The notes under the pieces were generated by a model. It made no database searches. It was given only the letters and a program-made list of their open reading frames with translations, and had not been told where the DNA came from. DNA of 34,453 nt. Source: Candidatus Eisenbergiella merdipullorum (GTDB lineage: Bacteria; Bacillota; Clostridia; Lachnospirales; Lachnospiraceae). Position numbers and translations under genes: made by a program. Where the stretch lies: the NCBI GenBank assembly GCA_019118445.1, contig DWYY01000044.1, positions 1 through 34,453 of the forward strand. Direction: 5' to 3'. This document shows, in pieces, positions 15,990 to 22,758 of this stretch. Numbering within the stretch: the stretch's first letter is position 1; each line of letters starts with the position of its first letter.

Positions 15990-17795
15990 ATGCTGAAAAA
16001 AAAGAAACTGCAATGTGATCTGTGTGTGATCGGCGGAGGGATGGCCGGAATGGCCGCCGCCATCTCCGCGGCAAGAGAGGGGCTGAACGTCGTCCTGATG
16101 CATGAGCGCCCCGTGCTGGGAGGCAACGCATCCTCCGAGATACGGATGTGGATCTGCGGCGCGAACGGAGAATATAATCGGGAAACGGGCATTCTGGAAG
16201 AGATCGCTCTGGAAAACCTTTACCGCAATCCCACCAAAAGTTACGCCATATGGGATACGGTCCTTTACGACTTCGTCCGGCGGGAGAAAAACATCACTCT
16301 GCTGTTGAACTGTACCTGTATGGACGCGGCCACAGAGCAGGGCGCGTTCGCCCATGACCGTTCGATCCGGATCCATTCCATCACCGGATACCAGATGACG
16401 ACCCAGCAGTTTTATGAAGTGGAGGCCGCCTTCTACAGCGACTGTTCCGGAGACAGCATCCTGGCTCCCCTGTGCGGCGCCGAATTTCGGATGGGCCGTG
16501 AGGCCGATACGGAATTCGGAGAAGATACTTCCGTTCATACTCAGGACAGTATGACCATGGGGATGTCCTGCATGATCCAAGGGCGGGAAACGAACCGGGA
16601 AATCAGATACATCCCGCCGGAATGGAGCACAAAGCTTACGGAAAAGGACTTCGAGCACAGGGATCCGGATCTCTATAATGACTATGAAAATTTCTGGTAT
16701 CTGGAACTGGGCGGGGACAGGAATACCATCTCAGATACGGAAACGCTGCGGGACGAACTGGTCTGCCTGGCTGCCGGGACATGGGATTATATCAAGAATT
16801 CCGGAAAATTTGACGCCGGAAAATGGGACCTGGACTTTCTGGGTTTCCTGCCGGGAAAGCGGGAGTCCAGAAGAATGTGCGGGGAATATATGGTCACCCA
16901 GCGGGATATTTCCGACAATAGAGTTTTTGAAGACGAAATCGCCTATGGAGGCTGGAATCTGGACGATCATTTTCCGGGCGGATTTTACCACCGGGGAACG
17001 CCCAACACACAGATTCCGACGCCGGCACCTTACTCGCTGCCCTATAGGGCGCTCTATTCCAAAAATGTGGACAACCTGTTTTTCGCCGGAAGGAATATCA
17101 GCATGACCCATATGGCGATGAGCAGCATCCGGGTGATGGCCACCTGCGCGCTGCTGGGGGAGGCCGTTGGAAAAGCCGCCGCTATCGCAGTCAAAAACAA
17201 CGTTTCTCCGCACGACGTATACCGTGAGCACCTGGAAGAATTGCAGACCCTGCTTATGAATGAAGACTGTTTTCTTCCGTCCAAAACCAGAAAAATTTCG
17301 GATGTCTGCAAAAACGCTTCGCTTTCCGGCGCGGGCGACGTCATCCGAAACGGACAGGACAGGCCTCATGAGATCTACCATACGGACGAATCCTCCTGCG
17401 CCTGTCTGATACCGGCAGGGGAAGAGATCCGTTATCGTTTCCCCAGGGCTGTCCTGTCCTCTGTACACCTTGTATTTTCCAGCGATCTGACACGCAGCAC
17501 GCTGCCGGGTTCGGCATGCGAACGCAAACATTCCATGCGTGCCAATCAGAAACTTGACAGCCCGCAGATGTGTATGCCGAAAACCCTCTGCAGGGAATTT
17601 TGCCTGCTGGGAGAACTGGACGGCAGAAAAGAGGAGATCCTGCACATCACAAATAATCGGAAACGCTGCTATCATATCGATCTGAACAAAGCCTATGATG
17701 CGCTCCTGTTGGTCCCCGTCCAAAGCTGGGGGGATGACGGCATGATCCCTGTCATCTCTTTTGATTTTGCGGCTGTTTTGTCAGAAGAAGCTTAA
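15990..17795 (+). CDS. FAD-dependent oxidoreductase (PF12831 type), long form
   Basis: A 601-residue flavoprotein related to the one at 6523 but with a longer tail. CDLCVIGGGMAGMAAAISAAREG (residues 9-31) binds FAD and is followed by HERPVLGGNASSEIRMWICG. FYSDCSGDSILAPLCGAEFRMGRE near residue 150 and NVDNLFFAGRNISMTHMAMSSIRVM near residue 365 are family signatures, with GEAVGKAAAIAV after it. Residues about 440-601 form a beta-rich extension ending HIDLNKAYDALLLVPVQSWG, perhaps a carbohydrate-binding-like fold. GAGGAG is 8 bases before the ATG. It is divergent from the PocR/AraC gene, and its 3' end overlaps convergent murF by 44 bases. Substrate unknown. Confidence 0.87.
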   Translation: MLKKKKLQCDLCVIGGGMAGMAAAISAAREGLNVVLMHERPVLGGNASSEIRMWICGANGEYNRETGILEEIALENLYRNPTKSYAIWDTVLYDFVRREKNITLLLNCTCMDAATEQGAFAHDRSIRIHSITGYQMTTQQFYEVEAAFYSDCSGDSILAPLCGAEFRMGREADTEFGEDTSVHTQDSMTMGMSCMIQGRETNREIRYIPPEWSTKLTEKDFEHRDPDLYNDYENFWYLELGGDRNTISDTETLRDELVCLAAGTWDYIKNSGKFDAGKWDLDFLGFLPGKRESRRMCGEYMVTQRDISDNRVFEDEIAYGGWNLDDHFPGGFYHRGTPNTQIPTPAPYSLPYRALYSKNVDNLFFAGRNISMTHMAMSSIRVMATCALLGEAVGKAAAIAVKNNVSPHDVYREHLEELQTLLMNEDCFLPSKTRKISDVCKNASLSGAGDVIRNGQDRPHEIYHTDESSCACLIPAGEEIRYRFPRAVLSSVHLVFSSDLTRSTLPGSACERKHSMRANQKLDSPQMCMPKTLCREFCLLGELDGRKEEILHITNNRKRCYHIDLNKAYDALLLVPVQSWGDDGMIPVISFDFAAVLSEEA

Positions 17796-19257
17796 CCACC
17801 TCTTCAAAGCCCATGCCGTGGGATGCCTTGACCAGAATGGTATCCCCCGGCATCAGCAGATCCGGAATGCCGGCAAGGAGCTCCTGTCTGTCCGGGAAAT
17901 AGTGGATCCCCCCGGACGGACGGCTGCCCGTTTCTTTGGCGGCATCAAGCGCTCCCTCATACATGGCATGGGAAAGCGTTCCCGCGCAGATGAGGCAGTC
18001 TGCGCCCTTTTCCACGCAGCAGCGCCCCACCCGTTCATGAAGCTTCTTCTCTTCCTCACCCAGCTCAAACATGTCTCCCAGCACGGCGACCGTGCGGCTG
18101 TCTGAACCGTTTTCCTTTGCCTGCAATAGAAGATCGATCGCCGCCTCCATGGAAACGGGGTTGGCATTATAACAATCATCGATCAGGACCCATTCTCCCG
18201 CCTGGACGATCCGGCTCCTGCCGTTTACGCCCTGCGTGGAAGCAATGCCTTCCGCAATTTCTTCCTCGGTCAGTCCAAGCTGGAAGCCGACAGCAGCCGC
18301 GGCCAGCGCGTTGTAGACCATGTGCTCTCCGGGAAGCGGGATCCGGACCGGAAACTTTTCTCCATCATGGACAAAAACGGCTTCGCTTCCCAGAAGTCCT
18401 TTCATCCGGATCTTTTCCGCATATACATCATATTTTCCGGCAGACCCGGGAGCCCTGCCATGCATGCCGGGTTCCCCGTCCTCGCCGCATCCGCCGTCCA
18501 TATCCGCCGCCGGGCCGGTGGGAATGCCGTAGAACAGGGGCTTTTTTCCCTTTACCTGCGTGATCGCAGAAAGCATGTCATCATCCCCGTTCAGGATCAC
18601 GCAGCCATCCTCCTTCATATAGTCGAACATCTCCGATTTCGCCTTCAGGATGCCTTCCCGGCTTCCCAGAAATTCCAGATGACACTGGCCGATATTGGTC
18701 ATCACGCAGATATCCGGCTGAGCGATACGGCTCAGCCGGTGCATTTCCCCGAAATGATTGATCCCCATTTCCAGCACCGCCGCCTCCGCATCCTCCGGCA
18801 TGGAAAGGACGGTGAGCGGAACGCCGATCTCATTATTATAGTTGCCCTGCGTCTTATGCACCCGGTATTTCTGCGAAAGCACCGCCGCGATGAACTCCTT
18901 GGTGCTGGTCTTTCCCACGCTTCCGGTGATCCCCACCACTTTTACGGGAAGCTGCTCCCGGTAAAATGCCGCGATGTCTCTCAGCGCCTTCAGGCTGTCT
19001 TTTACCAGGATGCAGGGGCCGGCTGGCTTTTCCGAGAGTTCCTCGCAGATCACACCCAGCGCTCCTTTTTCGAAAACATCCGGGATGAAACGGTGTCCGT
19101 CCACGCGCTCGCCCTTTACCGCGATGAAAACGGAGCCTTTCTGAGCTTTTCGGGAATCGATGACAACGCTTTCCGCTTCCTCCTGCGGCAGCGGACCATC
19201 CCAGACCAGTTTTCCCACGCAGGCCCACGCCAGATTCTCAAGCGTCATATTTTTCAT
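17752..19257 (-). CDS. murF: UDP-N-acetylmuramoyl-tripeptide--D-alanyl-D-alanine ligase
   Basis: Adds D-Ala-D-Ala to UDP-MurNAc-tripeptide, the last cytoplasmic step of peptidoglycan precursor synthesis. The 501-residue protein has the Mur ligase domains in order: SVVIDSRKAQKGSVFIAVKG, the ATP loop VVGITGSVGKTSTKE with Lys116, TQGNYNNEIGVPLTVL, EMGINHFGEM, TNIGQCHLEFLGS, GRSRIV and DDCYNANPVSMEAA. The start at 19257 has AAGGAG 9 bases upstream; a GTG at 19284 overlapping the end of ddl is possible. A Gly/Asp-rich insert (about residues 240-272, PAADMDGGCGEDGEPGMHG) is unusual. It follows ddl, which makes its D-Ala-D-Ala substrate. The 3' end overlaps the convergent FAD gene by 44 bases. Confidence 0.95.
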   Translation of the reverse strand: MKNMTLENLAWACVGKLVWDGPLPQEEAESVVIDSRKAQKGSVFIAVKGERVDGHRFIPDVFEKGALGVICEELSEKPAGPCILVKDSLKALRDIAAFYREQLPVKVVGITGSVGKTSTKEFIAAVLSQKYRVHKTQGNYNNEIGVPLTVLSMPEDAEAAVLEMGINHFGEMHRLSRIAQPDICVMTNIGQCHLEFLGSREGILKAKSEMFDYMKEDGCVILNGDDDMLSAITQVKGKKPLFYGIPTGPAADMDGGCGEDGEPGMHGRAPGSAGKYDVYAEKIRMKGLLGSEAVFVHDGEKFPVRIPLPGEHMVYNALAAAAVGFQLGLTEEEIAEGIASTQGVNGRSRIVQAGEWVLIDDCYNANPVSMEAAIDLLLQAKENGSDSRTVAVLGDMFELGEEEKKLHERVGRCCVEKGADCLICAGTLSHAMYEGALDAAKETGSRPSGGIHYFPDRQELLAGIPDLLMPGDTILVKASHGMGFEEVVKLLLTKQPQNQKR

Positions 19258-19276
19258 CAGGCATCTCTCCTTTTCG

Positions 19277-20317
19277 TCAGCCACGAAACGCGAGCTTCAG
19301 GATCCATTCACACAGGTCCTCAAAACCCACGCCGATCGCCTGCGCCTCCTGTGGGATCAGCGAGGTGGGCGTCATGCCGGGAAGCGTATTCGCTTCCAGA
19401 CAGTAAACGCTGCCGTCCTTTCCCATCATGAAATCCATGCGCGCATAGTTCTTCAGGCGGAGCACCTCAAATACTTTTTCAGAAATCTCCTGGATCTCCT
19501 TCGCCTTCTCTTCAGGCAGATCGGCGGGGCAGGTTTCCACCGTGCTTCCAGCCTGATATTTGTTCTTATAATCATAAAAACCATGGAGAGGCGCGATTTC
19601 GATCACCGGAAGCGCCTTTCCGTCGATGACCGCGCAGGAAAATTCCCTTCCTTCGATATACTGCTCCACAACGGCTTCATCATCATACAGGAACGCTTCC
19701 TCAAGGGCTTTCCGGTATTCTTCCTCACTGTGCGCGATGCTCACGCCCACGCTGGAACCGCCCCGGCAGGCCTTGACCACGCATGGAAGCGCCACAGGGC
19801 TTTTCTGCTGCCCGGCATCCTTTTTTCTGATATGTACACCAGCCGGTGTGGGGATATGGTGATAGGCAAACAGCTCCTTCGACAGGCTCTTATCCATGGA
19901 GAGCGCAGAGCTGACATAATCGGTTCCCGTATAGCGGATGCCGAGCAGGTCAAATGCAGCCTGCACCTTACCGTTTTCTCCGTCTTCTCCGTGCAGTCCC
20001 AGGAAAACCACATCCGCTCTGCTGCAGATGTTGAGCACATTCGGGCCGAAATAGCTTCTTCCGCCGTCCTTTCTCATGGCTTTGATCGCGCTCAGATCCG
20101 GATTGCTCTCCCGGATCCCGCCGATATTCTCCGCCCAGTTACAGTCCTTCTCAAAAATATTTTCAACATCACCGCTGCTTCCTTCATATCCCAGATAGAC
20201 ATCCAGAAGCACCACCTGATGTCCTTTTTTCTTCAGCGCCTCGTAGATCATCCGGCTGGAACTCAGCGAAACATCCCGTTCCGTGCTGATCCCGCCGCCC
20301 AAAACAACGATTTTCAT
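19277..20317 (-). CDS. ddl: D-alanine--D-alanine ligase
   Basis: Joins two D-alanines with ATP, supplying MurF. The 346-residue protein is a normal Ddl: KIVVLGGGISTERDVSLSS at the N-terminus, FLGLHGEDGENGKVQAAFDLLGI with GIRYTGTDYVSSALSMDK, CVVKACRGGSSVGVS in the ATP-grasp lid, EQYIEGREFSCAV, and the metal-binding end YARMDFMMGKDGSVYCLEANTLPGMTPTSLIPQEA. The start at 20317 is preceded by AGGAAGGAAAG; a longer frame to 20479 covers the structured leader and is not likely to be translated. It is first in a two-gene unit with murF. Confidence 0.96.
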   Translation of the reverse strand: MKIVVLGGGISTERDVSLSSSRMIYEALKKKGHQVVLLDVYLGYEGSSGDVENIFEKDCNWAENIGGIRESNPDLSAIKAMRKDGGRSYFGPNVLNICSRADVVFLGLHGEDGENGKVQAAFDLLGIRYTGTDYVSSALSMDKSLSKELFAYHHIPTPAGVHIRKKDAGQQKSPVALPCVVKACRGGSSVGVSIAHSEEEYRKALEEAFLYDDEAVVEQYIEGREFSCAVIDGKALPVIEIAPLHGFYDYKNKYQAGSTVETCPADLPEEKAKEIQEISEKVFEVLRLKNYARMDFMMGKDGSVYCLEANTLPGMTPTSLIPQEAQAIGVGFEDLCEWILKLAFRG

Positions 20318-20346
20318 GATTTTTCTTTCCTTCCTGCTTAGCTTTT

Positions 20347-20417
20347 TGCCGGAACACTGCCACAGGCCGCCGCCATCCGGCGGCAGCCCGGCATCCGTCC
20401 AGTCTGTGCCTTTCGGC
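20347..20417 (-). promoter_or_regulatory. Structured leader of ddl-murF
   Basis: Between the probable promoter and the ddl ATG. Plus-strand stems: TGCCGG (347-352 of 20 kb) with CCGGCA (20388-20393) enclosing GCCGCCG (20366-20372) with CGGCGGC (20378-20384), and a small GCC-TTTC-GGC hairpin (20408-20417). On the transcript GCCGAAAGG is followed 11 bases later by CGGATGCCG, as in the fucI leader at 436-484. The outer stem is followed on the minus strand by AAAAAGC, so it is not an intrinsic terminator in that direction. Confidence 0.3.
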
Positions 20418-20428
20418 CTGCGCTTCTC

Positions 20429-20457
20429 ATTGTAGCATAACTTCGCAGGGAGGGAAA
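20429..20457 (-). promoter_or_regulatory. Possible promoter of ddl-murF
   Basis: On the minus strand TACAAT (20434-20429) with TTTCCC 17 bases upstream (20457-20452). Good -10, poor -35. Confidence 0.35.
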
Positions 20458-20488
20458 CGCATAAAATGTTCTTTTTCACGAAAAGTTT

Positions 20489-21514
20489 TTATCCGAGCCT
20501 GCTCATGGGATCCACCGGGACACCGTCCTTTGTCAGCTTGAAATAAACGTTGGTGCCCTCCACGCTGTAATACATGGTGGGAGCTGCCACTTTGCCGATG
20601 AGCTCGCCTGTCGTCACCATATCCCCTTCAGCCACGGAAAGGTCCGTAAGCTGCCCGTAAGTCAGTTCATAACCGTCTCCCAGGTTCATGACCACCGCGG
20701 TCCCGATCTCCGGGTCATGATAGATGCTCGTGACCTGCCCGTCGGCAGCGGCAGTGATCTCTTCGCCTTCCGTGGCGGAGATCACGATGGCGGGGCTGTA
20801 TTTATACTGATCCAGCGTGGCGAAATATACTGTCTTGTCCATACTGTAATTGACGAGCACGTTGCCCACGATGGGCCATACCAGCGTATCCGAATCCGAG
20901 AAATCCAGGAAGGAGGAGGCGCTCATAGCATCTTCATCCTCCTCGCCAGCGTTTTCGGACTTTACGATGGCGTCAGAGGCGTTTGCAGCCAGCGCTTCCT
21001 CATCCGTACCGTCTGAAGCGTCCGTATCTTCTTCTTTTTCTCCGTCGCCCTGGCCGGTCCCGCCGTTTTGTTCTTCATTCGGACTGTTCTTTTCTGCCAA
21101 AACTGCCTCTCCGGCATTTTGTCCGCCGTCCGTCAGGCTGCCGCCGTCTGCTGCGGCCTGAGCATCCGCCGCAGCCTGATTCTCCGCCACGGCCTGTCCA
21201 TCCGCTGCAGCCTGGCCGTCCGCCACGGCCTGATCATTGGAAGCCTGCTCCTCCGCCATGGCTCGATCCTCCGCCATGGCTCGCTCTTCCGCCATGGCTC
21301 GATCCTCCGCCATGCTTCCCAGCATGGTCAGATCCTCCTGCGCGTCTTCTTCTCCGTCCTCCAGCGCGGTAAAATCCACCACGTTGTCCTCCGGTTCTTC
21401 TTCCCCCAGATTTCTCACATACAATCCTGTGACCGTCATTGCCGCCAGAACCAGGCAGCTCGACACCAGCATGATTGCTTTTTCTTTTCTAAAGCTTGAT
21501 CTCCTTCTTCTCAT
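20489..21514 (-). CDS. spoIIQ: SpoIIQ-like LytM/M23-fold protein without zinc ligands
   Basis: In endospore formers SpoIIQ sits in the forespore membrane and docks with SpoIIIAH across the engulfment gap. This 341-residue protein has a basic N-terminus, one membrane helix at about 14-33 (AIMLVSSCLVLAAMTVTGLYV), a long acidic Ala/Glu/Asp/Gln-rich linker (about 38-195) and a LytM-type domain at about 205-341. The linker holds hexapeptide repeats of AMAEDR/AMAEEQ and AAADGQ type. In the LytM domain the residues normally used to bind zinc are gone: YGQL where YAHL is usual and NVYFKL where HLHFE is usual. AAGGAAGG precedes ATG 21514; an ATG at 21568 also has a fair site (AAGGA). It follows spoIID, the order seen in other Clostridia. 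Confidence 0.82.
   Translation of the reverse strand: MRRRRSSFRKEKAIMLVSSCLVLAAMTVTGLYVRNLGEEEPEDNVVDFTALEDGEEDAQEDLTMLGSMAEDRAMAEERAMAEDRAMAEEQASNDQAVADGQAAADGQAVAENQAAADAQAAADGGSLTDGGQNAGEAVLAEKNSPNEEQNGGTGQGDGEKEEDTDASDGTDEEALAANASDAIVKSENAGEEDEDAMSASSFLDFSDSDTLVWPIVGNVLVNYSMDKTVYFATLDQYKYSPAIVISATEGEEITAAADGQVTSIYHDPEIGTAVVMNLGDGYELTYGQLTDLSVAEGDMVTTGELIGKVAAPTMYYSVEGTNVYFKLTKDGVPVDPMSRLG
21243..21314 (-). repeat. Four 18-base tandem repeats inside the spoIIQ-like gene
   Basis: Units at 21243-21260, 21261-21278, 21279-21296 and 21297-21314, consensus GCTCGATCCTCCGCCATG, encode the hexapeptides MAEDRA/MAEERA/MAEEQA. The third differs from the second at two positions. The following part of the linker (to about 21161) continues as more diverged hexads. 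Copy number may vary between strains. Confidence 0.85.
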
Positions 21515-21641
21515 AGGTCCTTCCTTCTCTTTCCTATTACATTTGGCTGTGCCTGCGGCTTTTGCCATGTGAATTCCTTCAAGCTTAGTTTTTCCGTTTT
21601 CTTCCCCTTTATTCAGTTTTTGGCCCGGACATATCCGTATT

Positions 21642-22616
21642 TCATTCTGTTTTCTGAATTTCAGCTCCCTGAAAAAAATCGGTCAAAAGGGCCATAAAAT
21701 CTTCCCCCTGGGCAGCCCTCCTGTCCGCCTCATTCTGGCAGAAGCCCAGCCCGTGTCCGATCCCCTTACTGGTCAGGCGGATCTTTTCCCCTCTTTCCTC
21801 CAGCGTAAAACAGGAGGAGGCCAGCCCGAACAGGCTTCGGAAGCTTTCTCCCGACATGCGCCCCGCCTGCGTATCCACAAAGAGGACATAATCTGCGCTG
21901 TCCCTCGTCAGCGTGATCTTTCCGCTGCTGTCACAGCCCAAAAGCTTCCAGAAACGCTCCTTACTCCATTCGGAGCTTCCCAGATAATCTTCCGCTTCCA
22001 CATCATGGCTGCAGTCCACGCTCACCAGATATTCATATCCCTCTCCCAGGACCTCGGTCCCGTCCCTTGTTTTTCCCGCGCTTAACTGAAAATACGCCGG
22101 CTCAATGATCTCGCCGTCCAGCGTCAGATACATGCCGGCTGTCTGCCTTACGGCTTCTTCCATTTTCGCCTGATTTTCCTCATACTTCTCCCCCCACAGC
22201 AGCCTGCGCTGCGCCGCATCCAGATATCTCTGACCCACTTCATTGGCCTTAACGGTATCCGTCTGCATATCTCCTTCTTCCCATGTCCGCCTGCACAGGG
22301 TCCGCAGGATGACGGCCTGCGCCTTCAGCGTTTCCATTTCACTTTCCGCGGAAATGCTCGCAGCCAGCGCTCCTTCCACATACTCTTCCAGAGGAAGCAG
22401 AAGCGTTCCGGCTTCTCCTTCCCATGCCACCATCAGTCCTTCCCGTTCGTAGATCGTCACTGTTTCCCTGACGGCCCCTTCTTTTCCGAACAGAAGGGAG
22501 CAGGCATAGGGCAGCAGGAGCAAAAAGAAAAAGACCGCACAAAGGTCCCTGAACTTCTGCCTTCGTGCGGTATGCTGTATTCTTTTCATGCTCCCTGCGC
22601 TGCGGAACCTGCCCAT
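21642..22616 (-). CDS. spoIID: Stage II sporulation protein D (SpoIID/LytB family), catalytic Glu absent
   Basis: SpoIID is a membrane-anchored lytic transglycosylase that drives engulfment with SpoIIM and SpoIIP. This 324-residue protein has a membrane helix at about 27-43 (AVFFFLLLLPYACSLLF), then LPLEEYVEGALAASISAESEMETLKAQAVILRT, ISpoIID-type YFQLSAGKTRDG and KGIGHGLGFCQNEADRRAAQG. At the place of the usual AxEMP motif it reads AASIS, so the general-acid Glu of characterised SpoIID is replaced by Ser. The start at 22616 has GGGAG 8 bases upstream; alternatives are 22631 and 22589. It precedes the spoIIQ-like gene. Whether it is active cannot be told from sequence. Confidence 0.88.
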   Translation of the reverse strand: MGRFRSAGSMKRIQHTARRQKFRDLCAVFFFLLLLPYACSLLFGKEGAVRETVTIYEREGLMVAWEGEAGTLLLPLEEYVEGALAASISAESEMETLKAQAVILRTLCRRTWEEGDMQTDTVKANEVGQRYLDAAQRRLLWGEKYEENQAKMEEAVRQTAGMYLTLDGEIIEPAYFQLSAGKTRDGTEVLGEGYEYLVSVDCSHDVEAEDYLGSSEWSKERFWKLLGCDSSGKITLTRDSADYVLFVDTQAGRMSGESFRSLFGLASSCFTLEERGEKIRLTSKGIGHGLGFCQNEADRRAAQGEDFMALLTDFFQGAEIQKTE

Positions 22617-22697
22617 ACTGCTTACTCCCATCCTGTCAGGACATTTTCGGCCTGATATTCTATTTTATTTCAGGATGCGGGAAGTTATGCGCGCAGA

Positions 22698-22741
22698 GGC
22701 GGGGAACGCAGACTTTTAAGCATGCGTTCCCCGCCTTTTTT
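22698..22741 (+). terminator. Strong intrinsic terminator on the plus strand
   Basis: A perfect 13-pair stem GGCGGGGAACGCA (22698-22710) with TGCGTTCCCCGCC (22723-22735), 12-base loop, followed by six T (22736-22741). It points along the plus strand, although both neighbouring genes are on the minus strand. Read on the minus strand no T-run follows the stem (TCTGCGCGC), so it would be a poor terminator for the hydratase gene at 22759. Confidence 0.8.
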
Positions 22742-22758
22742 AAATCTCTGTTGCTTTC

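Noticed and set aside
15875..16192. Longer N-terminus for the PocR/AraC regulator
   Set aside because: It would be antisense to the start of the FAD gene; ATG 15874 has a strong AAGGAG and gives the normal domain start.
20318..20479. Longer N-terminus for Ddl
   Set aside because: It would translate the structured leader; ATG 20317 gives the standard Ddl start KIVVLGGG and has a good ribosome binding site.
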